DNA of 64,000 nt, taken from contig NZ_RPHB01000002.1 in assembly GCF_019343195.1 (NCBI RefSeq), forward strand, positions 248,001-312,000, in the 5' to 3' direction. Both the position numbers and the translations under genes were made by a program. Positions 17,604-25,053 of this stretch are shown here, in pieces (positions within the stretch are counted from its first letter, which is position 1; every line of letters starts with the position of its first letter). Under the pieces are notes generated by a model. The model had not been told where the DNA came from, made no database searches, and saw only the letters and a list, made by a program, of their open reading frames with translations. Source of the stretch: Arthrospiribacter ruber (GTDB lineage Bacteria > Bacteroidota > Bacteroidia > Cytophagales > Cyclobacteriaceae).

Positions 17604-20600
17604 TTAAAATCCAACATTAAGCCCAACAAGAAATTGTCTGACATTTGGATAATTCCCATAATCGATCCCAAATGCTGTATCACCACCGATCAGTTCAGGA
17701 TCAAGACCTGAGTAGCCTGTTATTGTAAATAGGTTTGTTCCCTGAACGTAAAGCCTGAGTCTACTTAACTTCAGTCTTTCTAAGGCATGGCCGGGAAAGG
17801 TATACCCCACCTGCATTTGTCTTACTCTCAGGAAGGATCCGTCTTCAACATAATAGGAGCTAGACTGGGCATTTGTACTGAAATTACTTACATTTTCAGC
17901 CATTGGCGTTGTAGCACCAGGATTTTCCGGTGTCCAACTATTCTGCAAGAGGTCAATACTTTTTGCTCCTTGAAAAGAGGGCCAGAAGTCAGTGTACCAT
18001 TTGGTAAAATTATATATATCATTGCCCACGGAAGCGAATAGGAATGTACTGAAATCCCAATTTTGATATCCTAGACTAAGGTTTATTCCAGCTGTAAAGT
18101 CCGGAATAGGGCTTCCCAAAACAACCCTGTCGTCCGGTCCTATTACACCATCACCGTTTACATCCGCAAAGCGAAATCTTCCCGGAGCGGCAAAAGCCTG
18201 AGTCGGAGCACTGTTTACTTCCTCTTGGCTTTGGAATATCCCTTCTACCTGATATCCGAAGAATGCCGACATAGGGTTACCCACTCTATTAATGGATATA
18301 TTCCCTATTCTGGAATCACCTGCGAAAAATTCATTTACACCATCTGCTAAATTCAAAATCTCATTTCTGAAAGTGGTAAGGGTTATATTGGTTTCAAACC
18401 TAAGCCCGTTTCGGAAATTGTTTCTGTAAGTCAGTTCAGCATCAATTCCTGTATTGAGCATTCTTCCTACATTTAAAAAAGGAACATCAGCTCCTCCGGC
18501 CAAGCCTGGTAAAGGGGGGTTATACAATAGATCCAGATTCTCTCTTCTATACCAATCCAGAACAAGAATTAATCTGTCCTCAAAAAATGAGGCATCTATC
18601 CCGACATTTGCATTTACTGCTCTTTCCCATCTGGCATCAGGATTTCCAATTCTAAAGGGCCTAAAACCTTGAACAGAGCTTGTATTTGACCCTGAGATAT
18701 CATAAAATGAAGTATTTGGACTTCCTCCGAACAAGAAGAACTGATTGATCGGACTTAATGATTGTTGATTCCCCATAACTCCATAACCGCCTCGGACCTT
18801 TAGATCTGATAAGAATCCTGAATTTAGAAGAAAGCCTTCTTCAGACAATCTCCAGGCACCAGTCACGGAGGGGAATGTGCCAAATTGGTCTCTGAAGCGT
18901 GAAGAACCATCCCTTCTCACCGTAAAGCTCAATAAATACTTATCGTTATAGGCATAATCACTTCTTAGGAAATATGAAATCCCTGTGGTTGGAGTCAATG
19001 CATTAGACGATGCATTGATAATTTGCGCACCATTATCCAAAGTTCTGAAATCAGGGTCCTCTGAAAAATAATCTCCTCTATTACCAGAAACAGTTCTTCC
19101 AATATCAAATTTCAACGACTCATACCCTGCTACGGCAGTAATTCTATGCTTATCGAAGGTTTTGGAATAAGTTAAGGTATTGGTGAAGGTCCAGTCAGAC
19201 ATAAACATTGCTCCTTCGGTAAAACTGTTAGCTTCGACATTTTGGCCGTTTTCATATGTTCGGTTTGTGAAATTGTAGAAATATCCATTGGTATAAGTAC
19301 CACCTGCACTACTTCTAAAAGAAAGGTTATCGGTCAGGTCTGCTTCAACATATATATTACCCAAAATCCTTGTATTTAAATCTTGGTTAAACCTACTCCT
19401 CCCCTGTCTGGCGACGGGATTGGACCCATTTCCTGTACTTGGAGCACGAGTTCCGGCAAAATTACCCATGATATCTCTAACTGGGACAATTGGCTGCATC
19501 CGGAAACCTTGCGCAATGGCATTGCCCTCTGCTTGGTTCCCTGCCACCAGTCCCCTATTTTCGCGGTAGGATACTTGTAAATTCTGACCAATTCTAACTC
19601 TATTACTGATCTCAAATTCTGAGTTTAACCTTGCAGAATACCTTCTATTAAAACTTTCAATTACAATTCCATCTTGATTGAAATAATTTAGTCCTACCAA
19701 GAATCTGGATTTTTCACCTCCTCCTGCTAGAGATATATCATGGTTTTGTATCGGTGCATTCCTTGTTACTTCACGAAACCAATTCGTTCCAACCTGGTTT
19801 GCTCTTACGATTTGATTGATATTTGAATAGTTGTCAGGATCAAAATTATATAGACTTGGATCGGTTCCGGGATCACCTTCCATAGCTCCAGCTGGCAAAA
19901 TATAATCCGGTATTCTAGGGCCTGAGCCGCCTCTGTTCCAAGTTCCATAAAGCGGATGATTTTCAGTATTGGAAGTACCATTTTCAAATACCAGCCATTG
20001 AAGGTCTGCCATTCCTTGGGTATCAAGAAGATTATTAAATCCTTGGCCAGGATTCTGAACACCATAAAATGCATTATAGCTGATTTGAAGCTCACCCTTT
20101 CTACCTTTTTTGGTTGTTACAAGAATAACTCCATTTGAAGCTCTTGACCCATAAATTGAGGCCGCTCCTGCATCCTTTAAAACTGAAATAGACTCAACAT
20201 CATTTGGGTTAAGAGAAGATATATCTGTTGTTTGAACTCCATCAACAACATATAAAGGTTCATTGGCCTGAAAAGAGCTAAAACCTCTTATTCTTACAGT
20301 TGAGGGAGCTCCGGGCTGACCAGAGGAAGTCACATTAACACCTGAAAGCCTTCCTTGAAGCTGATTCTCAACAGTGGCGACAGGCATTTCCATTAGTTGT
20401 TCTGACTTAATCTGAGACACCGAACCGGTAATATCTCTTTTTTCCTGGACAGCATAACCTGTTACCACCATTTCTGTAAGATTAGTTATATCTTCCAATA
20501 ACACTACATCAATCACAGATTGATTATCTACTGCTCTTTCCTGGGAATTATATCCAATAAATGAAAACACTAAAACATTGCTTCCATCAGGAATTGAAAT

Positions 20601-20789
20601 TGAATATCTGCCATCAATATCTGAGGCAGACCCAATGCTGGTATTTTTTATCAAAACCGTTACTCCGGGAATACCTTCCCCCTGTTCATCGGTAATGGTA
20701 CCTGTAACAGTTTTTTGGGCAAATGCTATTGTTACAGAAAGCATTCCTCCCAGCACCAACAACAAACATTTTTTGTACTTATTTTCCAT
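17604..20789 (-). CDS. SusC/RagA family TonB-dependent outer-membrane transporter
   Basis: I chose the ATG at 20789, which gives MENKYKKCLLLVLGGML and a standard signal peptide ending at AFAQ; the upstream in-frame ATG at 20834 adds 15 residues. The 1061-residue protein has a carboxypeptidase-regulatory-like domain (TVTGTITDEQGEGIPGVTV), then a TonB-box-like acidic stretch and plug (NQLQGRLSGVNV; SVLKDAGAASIYGSRASNGV) and a long beta-barrel ending LVGLNVGF. It imports the oligosaccharide across the outer membrane with the SusD partner. It is the first gene of a probable susC-susD-esterase-DUF1593-esterase transcript. Confidence 0.95.
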   Translation of the reverse strand: MENKYKKCLLLVLGGMLSVTIAFAQKTVTGTITDEQGEGIPGVTVLIKNTSIGSASDIDGRYSISIPDGSNVLVFSFIGYNSQERAVDNQSVIDVVLLEDITNLTEMVVTGYAVQEKRDITGSVSQIKSEQLMEMPVATVENQLQGRLSGVNVTSSGQPGAPSTVRIRGFSSFQANEPLYVVDGVQTTDISSLNPNDVESISVLKDAGAASIYGSRASNGVILVTTKKGRKGELQISYNAFYGVQNPGQGFNNLLDTQGMADLQWLVFENGTSNTENHPLYGTWNRGGSGPRIPDYILPAGAMEGDPGTDPSLYNFDPDNYSNINQIVRANQVGTNWFREVTRNAPIQNHDISLAGGGEKSRFLVGLNYFNQDGIVIESFNRRYSARLNSEFEISNRVRIGQNLQVSYRENRGLVAGNQAEGNAIAQGFRMQPIVPVRDIMGNFAGTRAPSTGNGSNPVARQGRSRFNQDLNTRILGNIYVEADLTDNLSFRSSAGGTYTNGYFYNFTNRTYENGQNVEANSFTEGAMFMSDWTFTNTLTYSKTFDKHRITAVAGYESLKFDIGRTVSGNRGDYFSEDPDFRTLDNGAQIINASSNALTPTTGISYFLRSDYAYNDKYLLSFTVRRDGSSRFRDQFGTFPSVTGAWRLSEEGFLLNSGFLSDLKVRGGYGVMGNQQSLSPINQFFLFGGSPNTSFYDISGSNTSSVQGFRPFRIGNPDARWERAVNANVGIDASFFEDRLILVLDWYRRENLDLLYNPPLPGLAGGADVPFLNVGRMLNTGIDAELTYRNNFRNGLRFETNITLTTFRNEILNLADGVNEFFAGDSRIGNISINRVGNPMSAFFGYQVEGIFQSQEEVNSAPTQAFAAPGRFRFADVNGDGVIGPDDRVVLGSPIPDFTAGINLSLGYQNWDFSTFLFASVGNDIYNFTKWYTDFWPSFQGAKSIDLLQNSWTPENPGATTPMAENVSNFSTNAQSSSYYVEDGSFLRVRQMQVGYTFPGHALERLKLSRLRLYVQGTNLFTITGYSGLDPELIGGDTAFGIDYGNYPNVRQFLVGLNVGF

Positions 20790-21167
20790 AATTAAGGTTA
20801 GTGGGTTATGTAATTGAAAATTAAACTCAGTCATCCATTTGTCATTTATGACTGGTACTTATAATAAATTTTGATTTCAAAAGATTTAACAACCAATAAC
20901 TAAATCAAATGTGCAAAACACCGAAGGTTTTTATTATCAGTTGTAAATCAACCATTCATTAACAAATAAACATAAATTAAAATAAAAATAAAAAATAATT
21001 CGTAAATATTTGAAAGATTTAAATCAGCATTCGAAAGTAATCAATAATAAATATGAAGTATATCAAAACAAGCTCCAGGGATTTAATAAAAAAATTGTTT
21101 TAAAAAAACAAACAAAGTAAAAAGGCTTGGGAATGTCCCAAGCCTTTTTAAAACAACTTAAACCCTA
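20790..21167. other. Promoter region of the susC transcript plus terminator
   Basis: This AT-rich region lies upstream of susC on the minus strand. It carries an AATAAACAT block at 20965-20973 related to the candidate operator, and a strong terminator at its right end (21119-21149). No gene. Confidence 0.5.
21119..21149. terminator. Bidirectional rho-independent terminator
   Basis: A perfect 8-bp stem GGCTTGGG (21124-21131) / CCCAAGCC (21137-21144) with a 5-base loop, flanked by five A on the left and five T on the right, so it can work in both directions. It lies 19 bases past the stop of the glycosidase-like gene and separates it from susC. Confidence 0.9.
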
Positions 21168-22634
21168 TCAATTATTTACTTCTATTATTGCAACTGTGGG
21201 CCTGTGGCTTTCAATAGGATTTCCCCCATGCCTTGAGACCAAAAGCCCTTTTTCATAACCGTACTGATGGTCCAGTTCAGATTCTGTCCAATCCAAAGAA
21301 ACCGACTTTTCATCACTCCACTCTCCAGTTTCAATATCCAAAAATTTAATAGTGAAGCTTTCATTCATTGTCCAGGGGTCCAGCCGAAGTGCATTTTGCC
21401 CTGGCGGTAAATACACTGCATATTTTTCACCCATAATTGCCAATGCATAGCCTTCAGAAGCCCCGATCAATTCAATTTCCTCATAGGGATGTGAAGAAAA
21501 CACATCGAACTCCTTTAAAAACAAATCCAAAGCTTTCAGATTTTTTTGAGCCCTTTCATTTAAACCTAAACCCCAGTTCCCTTCGTTTCTATGAAATCTC
21601 ATAGAAGCGGCTCCTCCAAAAACATTTTTCCAAAACCTGTCCTCAGCATCTTTTGAAGTTCCAGCAATAGAACCAACCATACCCATACCATCTGCCGCAC
21701 CGTAAATCTTCTCATTGTTCATGGGGAATGGACCTTGCGGATCCATCTGTATTAATTTCCTCCATTGCAACAGGTTTCGGTAGTGATTCTCACCTCTCGC
21801 CCCTCTTGAGTCCTGATTGTTTTGGGAAATTTCGGCAAACGAGAACAAATCTTTGTGCATCATAACCTGCCTCACACCTGTTGAAGGGACAAGGTTCATA
21901 CTGGTAATAAAGACTGGTTTAGAGATTTCCTCCGCTTTGCTCTTAATATATTGGGCCCAGAAAAATTCCCAATCCATTCCCAGACTACTTTCATTACTGA
22001 TATTATAAAGGATATTGTCGTATCCGAAAGTCATTGACAGGATCTTGTCAACATATTTCTTTTGAAGGTCCAAAACTTTTGTGTTGGCTGTTCGGATCGA
22101 ACCTCCATAGTAATCATCTCTACCTGTAAGTTCAGCTGCATCAAGGGTCACATTATTTTTTGGATTAAGAGGATGCACTTCAAATTGATTGAACATAAGA
22201 TCAAACCAATCCCAAAAAGTAATTTGCACGATGATATCACGTTTATTTGCTTCTTCAAGGAAAAAAGCAAATCTGTCCCAATACTTTTCATTCCATTGGT
22301 CTAGATCATATTTACCACTCTCCAATTTTTTGAAAGCAAATTCATTGCCCTCATCTCTATCGGACATGGTATTCCTTAGGTAATTTCCCCCTACCGAAAC
22401 AAGGAGATCAAGATGATCGGTCAACTCTTTACCGGTCCATTGCCATATATTATCATCATTTGTCCCTCCTCTCAGTAAAATGGGTTTCGATTTATATTCC
22501 CAGTACCAGGTATTCTCCCTATAAGGTCTAATACCATCATATTCGTCATTAAACAAAGGTTCCGCATTTCCTGTACTCGCCCAAGAGATTGTAAGGACTA
22601 CAAAAAAGAAAAATAAATTATTGACTCTCTTCAT
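21168..22634 (-). CDS. Secreted clan GH-A-like TIM-barrel glycosidase with C-terminal collagen-binding-like domain
   Basis: A 488-residue protein with a signal peptide (to about residue 24, TGNAEP). The barrel resembles GH5-like and DUF4038/apiosidase-like enzymes: RGGTNDDNIWQW near residues 55-66, ITFWDWFD at 138-145 and the strand-4 acid/base pattern NISNES with Glu215. I see no Glu in the usual strand-7 nucleophile position: the corresponding segment reads EKIYGAADG (308-316). Glu268 in FAEISQNN is the nearest candidate. After FRFHRN/GLGLNERAQ-type sequence (about 346-365) comes a small beta domain (YAVYLPPGQNALRLD; FLDIETGEW) like putative collagen-binding domains. It lies between the DeoR-type regulator and susC, and probably acts on the glycan; substrate unknown. 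Confidence 0.75.
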   Translation of the reverse strand: MKRVNNLFFFFVVLTISWASTGNAEPLFNDEYDGIRPYRENTWYWEYKSKPILLRGGTNDDNIWQWTGKELTDHLDLLVSVGGNYLRNTMSDRDEGNEFAFKKLESGKYDLDQWNEKYWDRFAFFLEEANKRDIIVQITFWDWFDLMFNQFEVHPLNPKNNVTLDAAELTGRDDYYGGSIRTANTKVLDLQKKYVDKILSMTFGYDNILYNISNESSLGMDWEFFWAQYIKSKAEEISKPVFITSMNLVPSTGVRQVMMHKDLFSFAEISQNNQDSRGARGENHYRNLLQWRKLIQMDPQGPFPMNNEKIYGAADGMGMVGSIAGTSKDAEDRFWKNVFGGAASMRFHRNEGNWGLGLNERAQKNLKALDLFLKEFDVFSSHPYEEIELIGASEGYALAIMGEKYAVYLPPGQNALRLDPWTMNESFTIKFLDIETGEWSDEKSVSLDWTESELDHQYGYEKGLLVSRHGGNPIESHRPTVAIIEVNN

Positions 22635-22701
22635 ATCTCATTTGTGTTTTATTACTGTATATTTTTCATTTTCAAATTTTACGAAAATAAAAATAAATAA
22701 T

Positions 22702-22745
22702 AATAAACAAAAGAAATAAATAGCAAAAATATAATTACGTTTATT
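22702..22745. promoter_or_regulatory. Upstream region of the glycosidase-like gene with operator-like blocks
   Basis: AATAAACAAAA at 22702-22712 and, in the opposite orientation, ACGTTTATT at 22737-22745 resemble the AATAAACGAAA block found upstream of the isomerase and regulator genes. Two half-sites facing each other would suit a DeoR-type dimer. Weak evidence because the region is very AT-rich. Confidence 0.25.
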
Positions 22746-22787
22746 GGTAAGAAAAAAAGCATAATTGAACAGAAACTTTCAATGCTA

Positions 22788-22815
22788 AAAAAAAAGGGAT
22801 ACGAAGTATCCCTTA
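22788..22815 (-). terminator. Rho-independent terminator of the DeoR-type gene
   Basis: Stem GGGATAC (22797-22803) / GTATCCC (22807-22813) with a 3-base GAA loop. On the minus strand it is followed by nine T (A run 22788-22796). It lies 25 bases past the regulator stop, so the glycosidase-like gene downstream probably has its own promoter. Confidence 0.88.
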
Positions 22816-22839
22816 AAATCCATAATGGAAACACTGATG

Positions 22840-23610
22840 TTATTCGGCAAGTATTAACTCTATCTCATTATCTTCAAATACTTTCTTATACTTTTTGTCC
22901 AGTTCAGCATCTGTAATAATGTGATCTATCAAAGACAATGCTCCCAAACTGGCGAAGGAACTTTTTCCGAATTTAGTAGAATCCGCAACAAGGAACGTCT
23001 GATCTGCAGCATCAATCATTGCCTTTTTCACCACAAGATCACTTATACTAGGATAAGTCAAGCCGGCTTTCAACGAAATCCCAGCTGTAGCCAAAAACAG
23101 TTTTTGCACGTAGAGACCCTCAAAAAATTCAGCCGCCTTCTGTCCTGTTAGAGATAATGTGGGGGGCTTGAATTCTCCGCCAGTCATCACCACATCAATA
23201 TGAGGCTCAGCTCCAAGTAAAATAGCTATATTCAAAGCATTTGTAATGACAGTGAGATTTTTGAAACCCCTAAGTTTTTTTGCAATCTCGGTTGTTGTAG
23301 AACCTGAATCCAAAATAATAGTATCTCCGGTTTCTATATATTCAAGACATTTAGTAGCAATCAATTCTTTTTTATCTAAATTTTCCTGATTTGCCAGTGA
23401 AAAGTTTTTCACTTGATCTTCAATGTTTTTTAAAAATACTCCCCCATGTTCTCTTTTTACTAAACCATTTTTTTCCAACTTCTCGAGATCTTGTCTAATT
23501 GTCACATCAGTCACTTTAAAAAGTTTAGCCAGGTTACTTACTTTCGCAGAACCGTCTTCTTTAAGCATTTCGACAATTTTTTCTCTCCTTTGATTGGGTA
23601 GTAAATCCAT
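22840..23610 (-). CDS. DeoR/GlpR family transcriptional regulator
   Basis: A 256-residue repressor-type protein. The N-terminal HTH_DeoR domain (about 6-58) contains NQRREKIVEMLKEDG and VTDVTIRQDLEKLEKNGLVKREHGG. The C-terminal DeoRC domain (about 75-235) has the sugar-phosphate sensor pattern: ILDSGSTTTEIAKKL and the GG and K residues in VMTGGEFKPPTLSLTG. Such proteins usually respond to a phosphorylated intermediate of the pathway they control, here plausibly the ketose phosphate made by the FGGY kinase. It is the only regulator within the sugar locus, so it is the best candidate for controlling both halves. Confidence 0.93.
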   Translation of the reverse strand: MDLLPNQRREKIVEMLKEDGSAKVSNLAKLFKVTDVTIRQDLEKLEKNGLVKREHGGVFLKNIEDQVKNFSLANQENLDKKELIATKCLEYIETGDTIILDSGSTTTEIAKKLRGFKNLTVITNALNIAILLGAEPHIDVVMTGGEFKPPTLSLTGQKAAEFFEGLYVQKLFLATAGISLKAGLTYPSISDLVVKKAMIDAADQTFLVADSTKFGKSSFASLGALSLIDHIITDAELDKKYKKVFEDNEIELILAE

Positions 23611-23695
23611 TTCTTCAGCAATAAATTAATTACAAATAAAATTAGTCAATCTTCAAAAATAAAAAATAAACATTAAATTTTAAAAGTATAATTTA

Positions 23696-23706
23696 AATAA
23701 ACGAAA
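23696..23706. promoter_or_regulatory. Candidate operator upstream of the DeoR-type gene
   Basis: AATAAACGAAA, 86 bases upstream of the regulator start, is an exact copy (opposite orientation) of the block at 2756-2766 upstream of the isomerase operon. Autoregulation would be consistent. Inferred only. Confidence 0.3.
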
Positions 23707-23958
23707 CAAAATTAAAAAAGAAGGCCTTTCAGTTTTTAAACAAATTCATCATTTCTGTTGGACTTTTTATTGGGATAAACCGTCAGAACTTCAGGTTTAA
23801 TGTACTCCTATTGGGGGAGAGGGTAAAATAAAGAACTATTCATTTCAAATACCTTCCCTCTCCTAATAGTAAAGTGCTACTATTTACTATTGAGTGAACT
23901 ACTCCCCATTATCAGACCACTTGTCCGCTATTCTTAACTGAATTTTCTTTTTGTTTTT

Positions 23959-24085
23959 CATCTCTTAAATGCCTACCAACAAGCCGGATGGATTCTGTCA
24001 AGGGCGGTCTGTGATGCGCCTGCGGCAGACCGTTCATTTTACCCTTGACAGGTTCCAGACGGCTGTTACCTTTGCATTTGAGATG
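23959..24085. repeat. 127-nt nested palindromic element
   Basis: Several paired arms nest inside each other: CATCTCTTAAATGC (23959-23972) with GCATTTGAGATG (24074-24085); AGCCGGATGG with CCAGACGGCT; CTGTCAAGGG (23995-24004) with CCCTTGACAG (24042-24051), perfect; and CGGTCTG (24005-24011) with CAGACCG (24026-24032), perfect. The whole segment should fold into one long hairpin with small bulges. The inner part is clearly more GC-rich than its surroundings. A 60-codon minus-strand frame across it is a by-product of the palindrome. It could be a non-autonomous mobile element, a REP-like element or a structured RNA. Confidence 0.7.
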
Positions 24086-24176
24086 ATAAAACAACTAGGC
24101 TGCTTTTTTCAAGCCTAACTTATACACATCGGCAGTTTTTCTTCTGCTTATACCCTGATGGCTTCGTTCTAAATTA

Positions 24177-24266
24177 GGGCGTGCTGAAAAACTCCAACAG
24201 GAGAATAAATTCTTTAAATTTTGATGAATACCCCGTTTGTCTAGTATTTTATTTTTAAGCAGGTGC
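24177..24266 (+). mobile_element. 90-bp MITE-like element, copy 2 (degenerate right end)
   Basis: It matches the reverse complement of 11911-12000 over its full length. The left end GGGCGTGCTGAAAAA is well kept, while the right end TTTTTAAGCAGGTGC has drifted. It sits inside the insertion-rich region 3' of the broken IS3-type transposase. Confidence 0.7.
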
Positions 24267-24301
24267 ACGCTTATTCAATGATATAACTTGATTTCCGTGC
24301 T

Positions 24302-24332
24302 CCTTAAAATTTCAAAATTCGAAATTTTAAGG
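24302..24332. repeat. Perfect 12-bp inverted repeat
   Basis: CCTTAAAATTTC (24302-24313) and GAAATTTTAAGG (24321-24332) are exact reverse complements separated by 7 bases. No T run follows, so it is not an obvious terminator. It lies between the two TIR elements. Confidence 0.7.
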
Positions 24333-24334
24333 CT

Positions 24335-24447
24335 AGTCTCAGGTATACCATCCCTGCCTGGCTACTTGACAGGTTCTTCATTGGGCTCACTCGAAGTATA
24401 AGCATACATCTTCATTCGCCCGCTTTGAATCTGGCATACCTGAGACT
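24335..24447. mobile_element. 113-bp element with 15-bp terminal inverted repeats
   Basis: The left end AGTCTCAGGTATACC (24335-24349) and the right end GGCATACCTGAGACT (24433-24447) are inverted repeats with one mismatch. It has no coding capacity. Its right end abuts TTTTTCAGCAAGCCC (24447-24461), a further copy of the terminal repeat of the 90-bp family; together with 24177 this forms a composite of about 285 bp bounded by GGGC...GCCC ends. Confidence 0.6.
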
Positions 24448-24469
24448 TTTTCAGCAAGCCCTAAATTAA

Positions 24470-24720
24470 ATCTTCTAAAGAACCTATCAAGACCTTTTTC
24501 CAAACCCAACCATTTTCGGAGGGAAAGAGATTCACATACTCCCTTTCGACTGTACGCCAGAGCTTTTCTATATAAGCATTGAGTAGCACGGCCCTTTCCA
24601 TCCATGCTTACCTGAATACCTTGGTTCTTCATCTTTTCAAGCCATGACTCACAGGTAGACTGACTGCCCAGGTCAAAATTGATGTTCTCCAGCTTTCTTA
24701 ATTTAAGGTAAAACTTTCCC
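24470..24720 (-). pseudogene. Broken IS3-type transposase (rve/OrfB C-terminal piece)
   Basis: Minus-strand frames together read like the end of an IS3-family integrase-type transposase. One frame gives NFDLGSQSTCESWLEKMK then IQVSMDGKGRA; after a frameshift near 24590 another gives NAYIEKLWRTVEREYVNLFP; a further shift gives LEKGLDRFFRRFN. These correspond to the (N)TDxGSQ(F/Y)TS..., SMDGKGRxxDN, YIERLWR(T/S)VKxE and YNxxRPHQ regions. The usual C-terminal RPHQ motif is missing because the gene is cut at about 24470 by the TIR element. At least two frameshifts and both ends are lost, so it is inactive. Confidence 0.75.
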
Positions 24721-24727
24721 TTATGTC

Positions 24728-24993
24728 GAATTCTGGAATTCTACTACTCCTTTATATGCCGGTAGTCCAATAGCATTTGAAAGTAAAGAAGAAAAAACAT
24801 CAGTTAAGGCCCAGTACTATGTAAATACTACTATTAGGTGTAAAGGTGTAGCCAATGGAGAACCATTTACCTTTAGAAATTTTAGTTCAACGATAGATTT
24901 GATTTTGGATTAGAAAGAACATGGACTAACCAGTTTGAAAAGCTGCTTTCCTTAGCTAGGAATTGGAAGCAATATGAAATAATAATAGCCTGA
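24728..24993 (+). pseudogene. Unrecognised gene remnant with a frameshift
   Basis: Two overlapping plus-strand frames look coding but neither has a start: the first (24728-24913) includes STTPLYAGSPIAFESKEEK and PFTFRNFSSTIDLI; the second takes over near 24895 and reads DFGLERTWTNQFEKLL to a stop at 24991-24993. A single frameshift would join them into about 85 C-terminal residues of a lost gene. I do not recognise the family. It abuts the transposase remnant, which probably truncated it. Confidence 0.4.
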
Positions 24994-25053
24994 TTGTGAA
25001 ATTTCATTTTTTATTTAACTAAATTGATAATAATTAAAATCAGATAATAAGAA

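Noticed and set aside
23912-24094. 60-codon minus-strand ORF
   Set aside because: It lies across the 127-nt nested palindrome; the open frame is best explained by the repeat structure, and no family pattern is visible.
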